From: Pseudomonas sp.
Lineage (GTDB): Bacteria; Pseudomonadota; Gammaproteobacteria; Pseudomonadales; Pseudomonadaceae
Reading direction: 5' to 3'
Assembly: GCF_028293835.1 (NCBI RefSeq)
Contig: NZ_JAQGNX010000184.1
Location: forward strand, 1-64,000
Length of the DNA: 64,000 nt
Shown here piece after piece: positions 9,293 to 17,526 of this stretch (positions are counted from its first letter, which is position 1; each line of letters begins with the position of its first letter). The translations under genes and the position numbers were made by a program. The notes under the pieces are model-generated. The model was not told the origin of the DNA. It worked only from the letters and a program-made list of their open reading frames with translations, and ran no database searches.

Positions 9293-9933
9293 CCCACACC
9301 TCGCACGTTCTTGATGACATGGGTTCCCAATTTGCGACGCAACGCATGGATCAGAAATTCGACGGCGTTGCTTTCCACTTCATTGCCCCACCCGTAGATG
9401 CGGTCTTCAAGATCGGCGCGGGACAGAATCGCCCCCGGCCTGATGAGCAGCGCCTGAAGCAGGGCGAATTCCCGGTTGGATAGCTGGACGCCAGGGGTCT
9501 GCTCAGTGCTCGCTTCCTTTGACATCGGGTCCAGCGATACCACGCCGTTACCCAGCACCGGTTGCGCGCTGCCGCCTTTACGACGTAGAACGGCGCGCAT
9601 GCGGGCGAGCAGTTCTGCCATATCGAAAGGCTTGAGCAGGTAGTCGTCAGCGCCGCCGTCCAAGCCGCGCAGGCGGTCGTCGAGACTGTCACGAGCTGTG
9701 ATGATGAGCAACGGGACAGGGTTGTTCTTGCCACGAATGCTGGTGAGCACCGCTTGTCCATCCTTGCCGGGCAGCCCCAGATCAAGGAGCACCAGATCGT
9801 AGTGCTGGGTGTCAAGGGTGGCGAGGGCAATAAGGCCATCCTTGACCCAGTCAGCAGCGTAGCTGGCATCTTTCAACGCACCCTGAATGGCCTCTCCAAT
9901 CATCAGATCGTCTTCGACGAGCAGTATCCGCAC
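9268..9933 (-). CDS. OmpR-family response regulator
   Basis: A 221-residue two-domain regulator. The receiver has the acidic pair in LLVEDD, phospho-acceptor Asp in YDLVLLDLGLPG, the Thr in LLIITARDS and Lys in YLLKPF. The C-terminal winged helix has SNREFALLQALLIRPGAILSRADLEDRIYG. A GTG start at 9933 is preferred to a longer ATG because GGAGA lies seven bases upstream and the protein then begins VRILLVEDD as in relatives. It is the cognate partner of the kinase with which it overlaps. Targets are unknown. Confidence 0.93.
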   Translation of the reverse strand: MRILLVEDDLMIGEAIQGALKDASYAADWVKDGLIALATLDTQHYDLVLLDLGLPGKDGQAVLTSIRGKNNPVPLLIITARDSLDDRLRGLDGGADDYLLKPFDMAELLARMRAVLRRKGGSAQPVLGNGVVSLDPMSKEASTEQTPGVQLSNREFALLQALLIRPGAILSRADLEDRIYGWGNEVESNAVEFLIHALRRKLGTHVIKNVRGVGWMVSKNA

Positions 9934-10068
9934 CTGTCTTTCTCCGTCTAAAGCAGCCAATGAGGAAGCGCGATGTCATTGTCGATTTGCATCGCAATGA
10001 ACATCGCGCCGAGACAGATCATGTGCCGAGAACCGTTTTACTGTCGACCAAACATACCACCCACCTGG

Positions 10069-10512
10069 TCATTTTTTCCCTTGCAGAGAATCGAACACTT
10101 TAAGGAGGTCATCCATGGCGGCTTTGCAGTCGGCCTGGTTTGGGCTGCTAGCACGCAAAGCAGAAAGCGCGCGGTCAATGGCTTTGTCCAAGACATGCCA
10201 GTCGCTGGCGGCGCGGGGTTTAATTCCGGCTTCGGCTGAATCCCAGCTGGATTCCAGGTCTTTGATCCGGGTTTTGGCGCTCGGCAGATCGTTCTTGTCG
10301 ACACGTCCGGCCACGTCCACAGCGATGCTGCGGAACTCAGACAGATCGCCGAGTTTGGAGGTGGACTCTTGAGTAGCGTCAGCTTGCGAAATCACGGCTC
10401 CAGCGGCAGGTTTCGGTTTGTCAGCAGGTTTGGAACAGCCGGCGGCTATGCTCAACAGGAAGATCGAAGACACGATGGCAACATGGCGGACAGCGTTTTG
10501 AAAGTAGCGCAT
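10069..10512 (-). CDS. Small predicted lipoprotein
   Basis: A 147-residue protein with a lipoprotein signal peptide: [16 protein letters not shown], with the lipobox Cys near residue 26. The mature part is mostly helical and hydrophilic, with a Lys/Pro/Ala-rich tether ([12 protein letters not shown]) and then a four-helix-like region ending in [20 protein letters not shown] do not recognise a named family; similar small lipoproteins are common beside COG4705-type membrane proteins in Pseudomonas. It lies 27 bases downstream of that gene on the same strand and probably shares its transcript. Confidence 0.75.
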   Translation of the reverse strand: MRYFQNAVRHVAIVSSIFLLSIAAGCSKPADKPKPAAGAVISQADATQESTSKLGDLSEFRSIAVDVAGRVDKNDLPSAKTRIKDLESSWDSAEAGIKPRAASDWHVLDKAIDRALSALRASSPNQADCKAAMDDLLKVFDSLQGKK

Positions 10513-10539
10513 GAGTATTCCTCGATGGCGGTTGAAAAA

Positions 10540-11304
10540 TTATTGAGTGATGTGTTTGCGATTGCTGACGTTGGTCTGCGCCACCACCACCAGAATCAGA
10601 ATGACGCACAAAAAAATGGCACTGGTCCAGGTAGCGCCCATGCCCAGGCCGCCGTAGGTTTTGGCTTGGGTCAGCAGGTCGCCCAGGGACGCACCGAACG
10701 GCCGGGTCAGGATGTAACCGATCCAGAACGTCAACACAGCATTGCCGCCCATACGCCATGCGGCGAAGGTGGCGGCGATCAGCGCGCCGAAGATCACCGC
10801 GCCCAGCGTGAAGCCCAATCCGAGCGCCTCGGTCGCCAGATCGCCTGCCGCAGTGCCGAGGGCGAAGGTGCAGAGCACGGCGGCCCAATAGAACCACTCT
10901 CGGCGTGGTGTGACGACTTCATGGATGGACAGCGTGTGCTCAACCCGGTACCAGACCAAAAAGAGGGTCGCCAGCAGTACGGAAAACACTGCAGTGCTGG
11001 TGTACAGACTGACATCCAGCAAATCCGTGAGCACATCGGTGATCTGGGTGCCGACGATGCTCACCAGCACGACGGTAAGCCAATAAGTCCAAGGGGTATA
11101 AGCACGGGTCCGAACTTGACCGAATAACGCGATGGCTAACAGGGTGACCATCCCGATGGTCGTCACGGCGGCGCCCAGACCGACGTCGACCGCGAGGAAA
11201 TCAGCGAAGGTTTCGCCTACCGTCGTCGACATGATTTTGATCACCCAGAACGATACGGTGACTTCAGGGACTTTATTGAGCCAACCGGCTGTTGTGGCAT
11301 TCAT
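10540..11304 (-). CDS. COG4705-like membrane protein
   Basis: A 254-residue polytopic membrane protein with about eight helices. The N-terminus LNKVPEVTVSFWVIKIMSTTVGETFADFLA and the repeat-like motif VVTPRREWFYWAAVLCTFALGTAAGD are hallmarks of the COG4705 group. The ATG at 11304 is chosen because that is where the conserved N-terminus begins; upstream in-frame sequence is strongly basic and unlike a protein. Its role is not established. Its position between a lipoprotein and the Mn catalase block suggests membership in the same stress island. Confidence 0.8.
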   Translation of the reverse strand: MNATTAGWLNKVPEVTVSFWVIKIMSTTVGETFADFLAVDVGLGAAVTTIGMVTLLAIALFGQVRTRAYTPWTYWLTVVLVSIVGTQITDVLTDLLDVSLYTSTAVFSVLLATLFLVWYRVEHTLSIHEVVTPRREWFYWAAVLCTFALGTAAGDLATEALGLGFTLGAVIFGALIAATFAAWRMGGNAVLTFWIGYILTRPFGASLGDLLTQAKTYGGLGMGATWTSAIFLCVILILVVVAQTNVSNRKHITQ

Positions 11305-11415
11305 AGGGATCGCTTCTCCAAGGCAAGGCTGTAATGTGCGCAAGGGAGAAGATACGGAGCGAAACTTAGCTGTGACTGAGGGCGTTGAAATGAGGATGGC
11401 TACGGCGGATGGCGT

Positions 11416-11448
11416 AGGATGCGCCCGCCGTCGGGGCAGGCGCATCCT
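11416..11448. terminator. Hairpin at the end of the Mn-catalase transcript
   Basis: Perfect 10-bp stem AGGATGCGCC / GGCGCATCCT around a 13-base loop, seven bases past the last gene of the catalase operon on the minus strand. No U-tract follows, so it is a hairpin that may need Rho or act as a 3' stabiliser. Confidence 0.6.
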
Positions 11449-11455
11449 GGTACGC

Positions 11456-11641
11456 TTACAACGTTGTCGCTTGGTCTCCGCCTTTTTCTGCGATGGCGGA
11501 CAATTTTTCTTCAGCACCTTTTTCTTCGGCAAGCGTGTCGGCCAACGAGCTCGCCGCTTCGGGCATACCAGGCTTGGTAGCCATGGCGATCAAGGTGCCG
11601 TCGCTGGCGATCTCGTAGTGCTCACCTTTTAGCACTGTCAC
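11456..11641 (-). CDS. Small hypothetical protein coupled to Mn catalase
   Basis: A 61-residue protein beginning at a GTG whose bases overlap the catalase stop (GTGA), a typical translational coupling. The N-terminal half (LKGEHYEIASDGTLIAMATKPGMPEA) looks like a small beta hairpin and the rest is a charged helix rich in Glu, Lys and Ala (DTLAEEKGAEEKLSAIAEKG). No known domain is recognised. Because expression is tied to the catalase, a role in metal loading, stability or general oxidative-stress survival is possible but is only inference. Confidence 0.65.
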   Translation of the reverse strand: MTVLKGEHYEIASDGTLIAMATKPGMPEAASSLADTLAEEKGAEEKLSAIAEKGGDQATTL

Positions 11642-12516
11642 TCACGGGGAATCGCTTTGCCTGATCCCAAATCTGCGCCGGTGAGCGGGTCTACCGATAC
11701 ATCAGAAGCAGTACGCGTTTTCATAGCGGTTACGGCGTCCATCTCGGCATCGCTGACGCTGCCTGATACCAGTCCATCGCCGCCGTCGACAGCCGGTTGT
11801 GGATTTTCCACAAATTCCCATTCCGGGCCTTCGTTCCAAGGGCCACGCAACGCTTCGCCTTGGGACATCTTGAAGTAGACGTTGGTGAACGAAGGGTCGC
11901 CCGGAAGCTTGCCTTGAGGAAAGTTAGGCTGGATGGAGTGCAGCGCTTTTTCGAATGACAGCTGGTGAGCTATTTCACGGGTCATCAGGAATTTGAGCGT
12001 GTCTTTAATGCCGGCGTCGTCAGTGACATTTATCAGGCGTTCGTATAGCAGTTTCGCCCGTGCCTCTGCGGCGATGTTCGACCTGAGGTCTGCTGTTGGT
12101 TCGCCAATGGTATCGACGTAAGCGCCAGACCACGGCACGCCAGCGGAGTTAACGAATGCGGGGCCGCCGCCGTAGAGAATCTGGGTGACGTGAGAATCGT
12201 TACCGGATCCAGTCAGCGATCGATAAAGCGTAGCCTCATCTTCAGCGCCTTCGGCCAACAGGCCTTTTGCGCCCTTATTTAGCATCATTACCAAAGAACC
12301 GATGATCTCAAGGTGGCTAAGCTCCTCTGTTGCGATATCGAACAGCATATCTTTGCGACCGGAATCATCTTCACCTACCGCTTGAGAAAAATAACGGCAC
12401 GCAGCCGCCAGCTCACCCTGGGGGCCGCCGAATTGCTCGAGTAAAAGGTTAGCCAGCCCAGGATTGGGCTCAGCTACACGAACGGTGTATTGCAGTCGTT
12501 TGTTGTGAATGAACAT
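11638..12516 (-). CDS. katN: Manganese catalase (KatN-type)
   Basis: A 292-residue non-haem catalase that dismutates hydrogen peroxide at a di-manganese site inside a ferritin-like four-helix bundle. Ligands are visible as E in LAAACRYFSQA/GELAAA, the EELSHLE segment (Glu and His), E in IAAEARAKLLYERL and the His of TREIAHQLSFEKAL. The N-terminus MFIHNKRLQYTVRVAEPNP is characteristic. The ATG at 12516 has GAGGAG six bases upstream; an 18-residue extension to 12570 has no such site. The C-terminal acidic tail is longer than in minimal members. It heads a two-gene unit with the coupled small protein. Confidence 0.93.
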   Translation of the reverse strand: MFIHNKRLQYTVRVAEPNPGLANLLLEQFGGPQGELAAACRYFSQAVGEDDSGRKDMLFDIATEELSHLEIIGSLVMMLNKGAKGLLAEGAEDEATLYRSLTGSGNDSHVTQILYGGGPAFVNSAGVPWSGAYVDTIGEPTADLRSNIAAEARAKLLYERLINVTDDAGIKDTLKFLMTREIAHQLSFEKALHSIQPNFPQGKLPGDPSFTNVYFKMSQGEALRGPWNEGPEWEFVENPQPAVDGGDGLVSGSVSDAEMDAVTAMKTRTASDVSVDPLTGADLGSGKAIPRE

Positions 12517-12853
12517 GTATTTCTCCTCAACTTTCTCTAGGCCATCGTGGCTAAATTCGCGAGCCACCAAGAGGCAGACTCATGGAAAGTGAGAGCGAAA
12601 ATAACGCGTAGTTCCGGCGCAATGGACGAGCGGCTGAAGGCACAACTCTGTTACTTAACAGAAGTGGGCCACTACGCTACATCGTCTACAGGCTGCAGCC
12701 TCTTTTTTAAGTTCAAGTAATGACGGACGGGCAGGTTATAGAAAAATCCCATTGGGACTTTCCGACGAGTTGACCACAGGTGGCCTGAACCCGGTTGACT
12801 AGTTTCTCTCATATCAATACGCCCAGCACTTATGCCGGCGGACGGAGATATTT
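12517..12853. promoter_or_regulatory. Divergent control region between Mn catalase and a small acidic protein
   Basis: The gap of 337 bases holds no gene. On the minus strand a GAACTT (12714 to 12709) matches the -35 element used by AlgU/sigma-22 type factors, although the matching -10 is poor. On the plus strand GAACCC at 12787-12792 and TCATA at 12809-12813 are 16 bases apart, a weak match to the same class. Both are only candidates for stress-sigma promoters. Confidence 0.35.
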
Positions 12854-13060
12854 ATGAGCAATGACACGAACCCTTCAGCTTCGAACAGTGAGAGCCCAGC
12901 GGCTGAGGAAGGACGCACCAGGAGCAAGGAATTGCTTCCTGATGACAACGTAAGTGAAGGCCTTACTGATGATCAGCGGGTAAGTCGCGAGGGCGATTCT
13001 GACGAGGAGGGGGCTAGAGTAACGCCAGGCCCGGCAGATGAAGAACGGTTATCTAAATGA
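12854..13060 (+). CDS. Small acidic disordered protein
   Basis: A 68-residue protein of low complexity, rich in Ser, Glu, Asp and Pro, with no hydrophobic core and no signal peptide (SNDTNPSASNSESPAAEEGRT...). GGAG precedes the ATG at nine bases. It has the same style as the 97-residue protein at 16034 and lies within the same island, so it may be a hydrophilin-like stress protein. No family can be named and function is not claimed. Confidence 0.65.
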   Translation: MSNDTNPSASNSESPAAEEGRTRSKELLPDDNVSEGLTDDQRVSREGDSDEEGARVTPGPADEERLSK

Positions 13061-13142
13061 CAGGAGCCGGTTCGGCATATAAGCCGGAAACGGATGGGGT
13101 TGATTTTCCGCTGACGCTAACGGACGGAGCGAAGGGGGGACA

Positions 13143-13253
13143 TTGACTCCAGAGATCGATATCGGCAGGCGCCGCAACGATGACATCGTTGAACAGCAAG
13201 CGTTAACCCGTTCCGATCAGCTTTTATCTCATCTGACCAAGTACACCCTCTAA
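13143..13253 (+). CDS. Possible 36-residue peptide
   Basis: A TTG codon preceded closely by a run of G residues (AAGGGGGGACA) opens a 36-codon frame encoding a charged peptide (TPEIDIGRRRNDDIVEQQ...SHLTKYTL) that ends in TAA. The only support is the ribosome-binding-like stretch and a protein-like composition. It could be chance. The surrounding 13061-13330 stretch is otherwise empty. Confidence 0.2.
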   Translation: MTPEIDIGRRRNDDIVEQQALTRSDQLLSHLTKYTL

Positions 13254-13330
13254 GAAAACATAATGTCGTCATGATTGCTCCTTTAACCTATTGCTGGTAA
13301 TGCCTACAGGCCTTCAGATTTGCCGTCGAG

Positions 13331-13555
13331 TCATCGCGGTCTCCTTACTAGACGCGCTGTTTTCTCGCTGCGTTCCGCGGGGTTGATGAACGGCTTACCT
13401 TCATTATTGAAGGACCACTTGCCGCCGCTACGTTTCGCGAATGTCTTAGTATCCGCAAGGTGATCTTTCAAGGCTGATTCAGCGCTATGGCGAACTACCG
13501 CTAGTCCCTCCGTCTTCAGGCACGCCGGCGATCCCGCGCCCGGTCTCCAACGCAT
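13331..13555 (-). CDS. Small hypothetical protein, start uncertain
   Basis: A 74-codon frame on the minus strand. The C-terminal 55 residues (RHSAESALKDHLADTKTFAKRSGGKWSFNNEGKPFINPAE) look like a genuine small protein. The only ATG in frame, at 13555, has no ribosome-binding site and the first 20 residues look non-coding. A GGAGG-like site lies just before the protein-like part, but no start codon follows it, so the start may have been lost by mutation. It may be a degraded gene. Family not recognised. Confidence 0.35.
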   Translation of the reverse strand: MRWRPGAGSPACLKTEGLAVVRHSAESALKDHLADTKTFAKRSGGKWSFNNEGKPFINPAERSEKTARLVRRPR

Positions 13556-13628
13556 TTATATTTGGGACAAAGGCATTCGGAGTCTGTCCCATTTAAAAGA
13601 GTGCATGACTGACTAAGGGGGTGTTCTC

Positions 13629-14126
13629 ATGATTCCAGATGACATCGTTGCGTATTTGAAAGAGCAGTCGCTACTTCTAGCGACAGCGGAATCGTGCACG
13701 GCAGGCCGCATCGTGGCACTGCTTGCTCAGGTGCCAGGCAGCGGCTCGTTGATTGAATGCGGCTACGTTGTTTATTCGCCCGAGGCGAAACAGCGGTTGC
13801 TGGGCGTAAGTGCCGAAACTATTGAGCGCTTCAATCTGACCAGCGTTGAGGTCGCTCAGGAAATGGCTTTGGGAGCATTACATGACAGTCCCGCCACCGC
13901 CGCCATCGCCACTACTGGATTGTGCGGTACTGAGGACGTCGATGGTATTCCCGCAGGCACTGTCTGTTTTGCCTGGGCATTCGTGTGTCATAACCGGGTG
14001 AGTGTGTTTACCCGCCGCCACCGCTTTTTTGGCGATAGAGAAAGTCTTCAACACCAGGCGGCGCTCCATGCCCTTCAAGCCTTGCCTGATTTTCATCAAC
14101 GAGCGCTTGCTGGGGAATCTGCGTGA
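13629..14126 (+). CDS. CinA C-terminal domain protein (nicotinamide-nucleotide amidohydrolase type)
   Basis: A 165-residue stand-alone CinA domain. Such proteins (PncC type) deamidate NMN to nicotinic acid mononucleotide in pyridine nucleotide recycling. Family blocks are LATAESCTAGRIVALLAQVPGSG, ECGYVVYSPEAKQRLLGV and IATTGLCGTEDVDGIPAGTVCFAW. The usual IAGPGGG-like turn is altered to TTGLCGTEDV, so activity may differ from the housekeeping enzyme. GGGGG precedes the ATG. Position inside the stress island suggests a second, stress-linked copy. Confidence 0.85.
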   Translation: MIPDDIVAYLKEQSLLLATAESCTAGRIVALLAQVPGSGSLIECGYVVYSPEAKQRLLGVSAETIERFNLTSVEVAQEMALGALHDSPATAAIATTGLCGTEDVDGIPAGTVCFAWAFVCHNRVSVFTRRHRFFGDRESLQHQAALHALQALPDFHQRALAGESA

Positions 14127-14154
14127 GTACCCTGTCCAGCCTGGAGGTCATTTT

Positions 14155-15222
14155 ATGAGTGAAACGAGTCTGCTGGAGCAACTGCTTTTCGCACGAGGGC
14201 CAGGTGGAGAGGAAGATGAGGTTCGAGAAATCTGCCACGCGGAGCTGCGCCGTCATTGCGATGAAACCTGGACTGACGATGCCGGAAATCTGATCGGCTT
14301 GATTCGTAGCATGGCGTCCGAACCGTCTGAAGCGCGAGCGGCGACTTTGATCATGGCGCACCTTGATGAAATCGCTATGGCGGTTAAAAGCATCAGCGAT
14401 GATGGCTCTCTTCAGGTGACCGCACTCGGCGGGGTCAATCCGGTAAATTTTGGAATGTGCCCGGTGGACATAATGGGTGATGAGCACGTGTGCCCGGGCG
14501 TCCTGTCCTTCGGTAGCATGCACGCCACTGCGCAGTCACGCCAAGGAGCGGATGTGCAAAGCGGCAACGTGCATTGGCAAGATGTCCACGTCGTGACCAG
14601 ACGCAGCACCGAACAGTTGAAGGAGGCGGGAATTCGGCCTGGCACCCGCGTGGTCATGAGCCGACATTGGCGCAAGCCGTTTTATTTGGTAGACGCGGTC
14701 GCGGCCCACTTTCTTGATGACAGGGCGCCCGTCGTAACTGTACTCCAGACGGCGGCGGCGCTGGTTGGTCGTCGTGCAGAGCTCAGTGGCGATGTCTATT
14801 TCGCGTTCACTACAATGGAAGAGGAAACCAACGCTGGGGCATTATTCGCTGCCCTTCATTTGCCCTGCAAAATAGCAGTTGCTGTGGAAGTGGGCCCCAT
14901 CGCTGAGGAGTACGGAACAACGCTATCAGTGAACCCCATTATTGTTTCTGGGGACGAGAAGGGACACTACACCCGCGCGATCACAGATTCTTTGATCTAC
15001 GCAGCGCGCGCTGCGGGATACGAACCCCAAGTTGCGTTGTTGGACGACTTTGCGTCTGATGCCAGCGCGATCTTAAGCGCCGGCGCAATGGGGAAGGCGG
15101 GGTGTATTGCTATCCCGACCGAAAATACCCATGGCTTCGAAATAGTGCTTAACGAGGCCATCACTGCGTGCACCGCAACGCTTACCCATTATTTGACCAT
15201 CACACCCAAATCGGTTGCCTAA
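14155..15222 (+). CDS. M42 family metallopeptidase (FrvX/glutamyl aminopeptidase type)
   Basis: A 355-residue cytosolic zinc aminopeptidase of clan MH. First metal ligand and context are in LIMAHLDEIAMAVKSISDDGSLQVTALGG, the catalytic Glu pair in TTMEEETNAGAL, and the last ligand in PTENTHGFE, all as in M42. The usual central region (DVVPMT-like) is replaced by the stretch around VVMSRHWRKPFYLVDAVAAHFLDDRAPV, where the Asp of VDAV is the bridging ligand candidate. GGAGG lies seven bases before the ATG at 14155; longer starts overlap CinA without support. It follows CinA by 28 bases, so the two are probably co-transcribed. Confidence 0.85.
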   Translation: MSETSLLEQLLFARGPGGEEDEVREICHAELRRHCDETWTDDAGNLIGLIRSMASEPSEARAATLIMAHLDEIAMAVKSISDDGSLQVTALGGVNPVNFGMCPVDIMGDEHVCPGVLSFGSMHATAQSRQGADVQSGNVHWQDVHVVTRRSTEQLKEAGIRPGTRVVMSRHWRKPFYLVDAVAAHFLDDRAPVVTVLQTAAALVGRRAELSGDVYFAFTTMEEETNAGALFAALHLPCKIAVAVEVGPIAEEYGTTLSVNPIIVSGDEKGHYTRAITDSLIYAARAAGYEPQVALLDDFASDASAILSAGAMGKAGCIAIPTENTHGFEIVLNEAITACTATLTHYLTITPKSVA

Positions 15223-15273
15223 GCGACGCCGATTGACTGCCAGCACGGCCGAGACAAGTTGGGGAACGAACGC

Positions 15274-15582
15274 ATGTATTTGATCGAAGTTTTTCTCCCG
15301 GTTAACGACAATGACGGTCTCAAACAGCCCGGTCATTTATTCGGGGACGTGCGCAAGGAGTTGGTGCGGCAGTTTGGTGGTATGACCGCTTTTACTCGCA
15401 GTCCGGCCACCGGAATTTGGGACGGGGCTGAGAATGGACGGCGTGAAGATGAAATCGTCATTTATGAAGTGATGGCCGATACCTTGGACCGCACGTGGTG
15501 GAAAGCCTATAAGGCTGATCTTGAAAAGCGTTTCAGGCAGGACGAGCTTGTCATTCGGTCATCTGAACTTGATTTACTATGA
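15274..15582 (+). CDS. Conserved hypothetical protein
   Basis: A 102-residue soluble protein with an alpha/beta pattern (YLIEVFLPVNDNDGLKQPGHLFGDVRKELVRQFGGMTAFTRSPATGIW...). The fold resembles a small ferredoxin-like domain, with strands around YLIEVFLPV and DEIVIYEVMAD. No family name is recalled. The ATG at 15274 follows GGGG at a normal distance. It lies 51 bases after the M42 gene on the same strand and meets the next gene tail to tail with two bases between. Confidence 0.7.
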   Translation: MYLIEVFLPVNDNDGLKQPGHLFGDVRKELVRQFGGMTAFTRSPATGIWDGAENGRREDEIVIYEVMADTLDRTWWKAYKADLEKRFRQDELVIRSSELDLL

Positions 15583-15584
15583 CC

Positions 15585-15845
15585 TTAACGTTTGCCCCGG
15601 GCTCCTGTCGCTTCGGCTATCGCAGAAAGTGTCTCCTCCATTTCAGTAATCGAGGTGTGCAACAGCGCAAAGCACTGTGAGAGAGACTGCTTTGTGTCAA
15701 CGGTCTGGTGACCGGCCAGGTCTGTCACTTCTGCAAGCTCGATCTGCTCGAGACGTTGAACGGAACTTCGGAGCGACCGAAGTAACGTCGCGGTATCTAG
15801 ACTAGTCGCGGTATTAAGACTATGGGCGTCACTGAGCTTCTTCAT
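15585..15845 (-). CDS. Small helical hypothetical protein
   Basis: An 86-residue protein that is nearly all helix by composition (LLRSLRSSVQRLEQIELAEV ... ALLHTSITEMEETLSAIAEATG), without signal peptide or membrane segment. It resembles the small DUF-type helical proteins with a conserved Cys found in Pseudomonas, but no specific family can be named. It is convergent with the preceding gene and divergent from the acidic protein at 16034. Confidence 0.6.
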   Translation of the reverse strand: MKKLSDAHSLNTATSLDTATLLRSLRSSVQRLEQIELAEVTDLAGHQTVDTKQSLSQCFALLHTSITEMEETLSAIAEATGARGKR

Positions 15846-16033
15846 AAAAATCCACGAATTCCGCCTGGGTGTTTGTCGGTTGACCGCAAGCTTTGAAAGC
15901 CGTTCAAACCGAGCATGTACCGCGGAAAATTCCCGGTGATATGAGCAGTAAGGCCCCGGAGGGTATGGACATTCGTTGAATTTTTTTATAGCGGGGAAGT
16001 CGACCTATTAGCCCATTACCCTGGAGACTCATC

Positions 16034-16327
16034 ATGGAAATCAATGAAAATGCGCCTGGAAACATCTCTCAAGGGGGTGTAACGAGCGGTACGGACAACG
16101 AAACCGGCTTTGATCGCCAGCGGGATGCAGGCAAGCCGCCGTTGGCTGAGGAGGAAGTCGACCAGTTGGAAGGACATGAATTGATCGAGCCGCGTGAACC
16201 AGGCGTCGATCTCCTGTCGGATAATCAAAGTGAGGTTCCACTGTCTCCCAACGACGACATCGATGAGGATATGGCGGATGTCGATATCAATAATTTGGTA
16301 TCGGACGAGCATCCTGACTCGCGATGA
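16034..16327 (+). CDS. Acidic disordered stress-island protein
   Basis: A 97-residue protein with strong excess of Asp and Glu and almost no aromatic residues (EEEVDQLEGHELIEPREPGVDLLSDNQSE...PNDDIDEDMADVDI). CTGGAG precedes the ATG at seven bases. There is no signal peptide. It is similar in style to the small protein at 12854 and sits in the same island; a hydrophilin-like protective role is conceivable but not shown. Confidence 0.65.
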   Translation: MEINENAPGNISQGGVTSGTDNETGFDRQRDAGKPPLAEEEVDQLEGHELIEPREPGVDLLSDNQSEVPLSPNDDIDEDMADVDINNLVSDEHPDSR

Positions 16328-16343
16328 TCAATCCTGCCCAACG

Positions 16344-16369
16344 AGCCCGGCCGTATGTCGGGCTTTTTA
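16344..16369 (+). terminator. Intrinsic terminator after the acidic protein gene
   Basis: Stem AGCCCG / CGGGCT with one mismatch, an extra C-G pair and a CGTAT loop, followed by TTTTT. It lies 17 bases after the stop codon. Confidence 0.8.
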
Positions 16370-16374
16370 ATGGC

Positions 16375-16570
16375 TCGGTTTTGGCCAGAACACTCGTGGA
16401 CTCTATGAGCCCACGCGCTTGTTCAAGCCACTATTGCTCACGTTCGTTAGTGGTCAGACGAACGGAGCCGTATCAGGTTGAACAATAGGGCGCCGCTCTC
16501 GATCACATTTTTGTGACGCTAATCTCCCATCAGGTCAGGGTTTAGCCCGTGCTGTAGGCGGGCTTTTTTT
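16375..16570 (+). ncRNA. Candidate structured small RNA ending in an intrinsic terminator
   Basis: Between two tandem terminators lies a stretch of about 175 bases with no reading frame but with successive perfect hairpins: CGTTCGT/ACGAACG at 16441-16464, TCACA/TGTGA with a TTTT loop at 16503-16516, and AGCCCG/CGGGCT at 16544-16564 followed by seven T. The last is an intrinsic terminator with no coding gene of its own, which suggests a short independent transcript. It could instead be a backup terminator for the acidic protein gene. No clear promoter was found by eye. Confidence 0.35.
16544..16570 (+). terminator. Second intrinsic terminator, orphan
   Basis: Stem AGCCCG / CGGGCT, nine-base loop, then a run of seven T. 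It lies 217 bases beyond the nearest upstream stop codon, and about 105 bases before the next start. Confidence 0.8.
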
Positions 16571-16674
16571 CTGTTGCTTGTGCGTACGAGGTGGCGTGCT
16601 TTCAAGGTAATGAATTAGTTGGCTCCGAGGGCGATCGCTGCGTGCATCGTGACGGGCTACAGGAGAATTTGTTT

Positions 16675-17526
16675 ATGACTGAATATCCCTTGGTCGCAAC
16701 CCGCGCCCGCCTTTCGACGATACACGAGCCCAACCTTACCGCCTCAGAGCGAACGCTCTCGGTCGCGGCAGGCGCAGTCTTACTCATAAATGGTCTGCGC
16801 ACTGGAGGCTTCGGTGGGATTGCCCAAGCGTGTCTGGGCAGCTACGGCCTGATTCGTGGTGTAACCGGAAACTGTGCATTAAAGAAAGCAGTTGCACCGA
16901 CCCCGTTCGAAGAAGAGTTTCAAGAACAACGCGGCTGGAGCACCAGTGAGGCAGTGACACGTAGCATCACGATCAACAAACCCCAGGATGAAGTACTGGC
17001 GTTCATCAGGGAGCCGCAAAACATCGCGCGCCTTATACCCTGGATTGATAGCGTCCAGTCGACCGACAGGAACACATCGCGGTGGATCGCCAATGCACCT
17101 CTGGGTCGAAAACTCGAATGGAATCTCACATTAGCAGAGGTTCAAGCAGATTCATTGCGCTGGAGTACTGCACCGGAAACCAGGTGGGAACATGATATTT
17201 CGGTTCAATTCAAGCAAGCCCCTGCCAACCGAGGCACCGAAGTCAAAGTAGTGATTGTTGGCAAGCCACCGCTGGGAACGCTTGGCTATGCGTTAGCCAA
17301 CGCACTCGCGTTGTTTACAGATAAAGCCCTGCTAAATGTGTTGCGTAGCGTCAAGCAGCAGTTGGAGACAGGTGAAGTCAGCACTAATCACATGCGTCAG
17401 GATAAATCGTCGGACCTTTTTCACGTTGACTTAAAAGCTGATGAGAGCGAAGGCAGCGGTGCGTCGCAGCGCCCATCCGTGAGCTCGGTCAAGTCCGGCG
17501 TCGCCCTGGAAGGAGGAAACGTCTAA
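16675..17526 (+). CDS. SRPBCC (polyketide cyclase-like) protein with N-terminal DUF2892
   Basis: A 283-residue protein. Residues 20-70 (SERTLSVAAGAVLLINGLRTGGFGGIAQACLGSYGLIRGVTGNC) form a DUF2892/YgaP-like pair of membrane-associated helices. Residues 100-235 are a START/SRPBCC domain (VTRSITINKPQDEVLAFIREPQNIARLIPWIDSV ... WNLTLAEVQADSLRWSTAP), a helix-grip pocket for hydrophobic ligands. The last 45 residues are polar and probably disordered. AGGAG lies nine bases before the ATG at 16675. Its stop overlaps the alcohol dehydrogenase start (TAATG), so the two proteins are made together. Confidence 0.85.
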   Translation: MTEYPLVATRARLSTIHEPNLTASERTLSVAAGAVLLINGLRTGGFGGIAQACLGSYGLIRGVTGNCALKKAVAPTPFEEEFQEQRGWSTSEAVTRSITINKPQDEVLAFIREPQNIARLIPWIDSVQSTDRNTSRWIANAPLGRKLEWNLTLAEVQADSLRWSTAPETRWEHDISVQFKQAPANRGTEVKVVIVGKPPLGTLGYALANALALFTDKALLNVLRSVKQQLETGEVSTNHMRQDKSSDLFHVDLKADESEGSGASQRPSVSSVKSGVALEGGNV

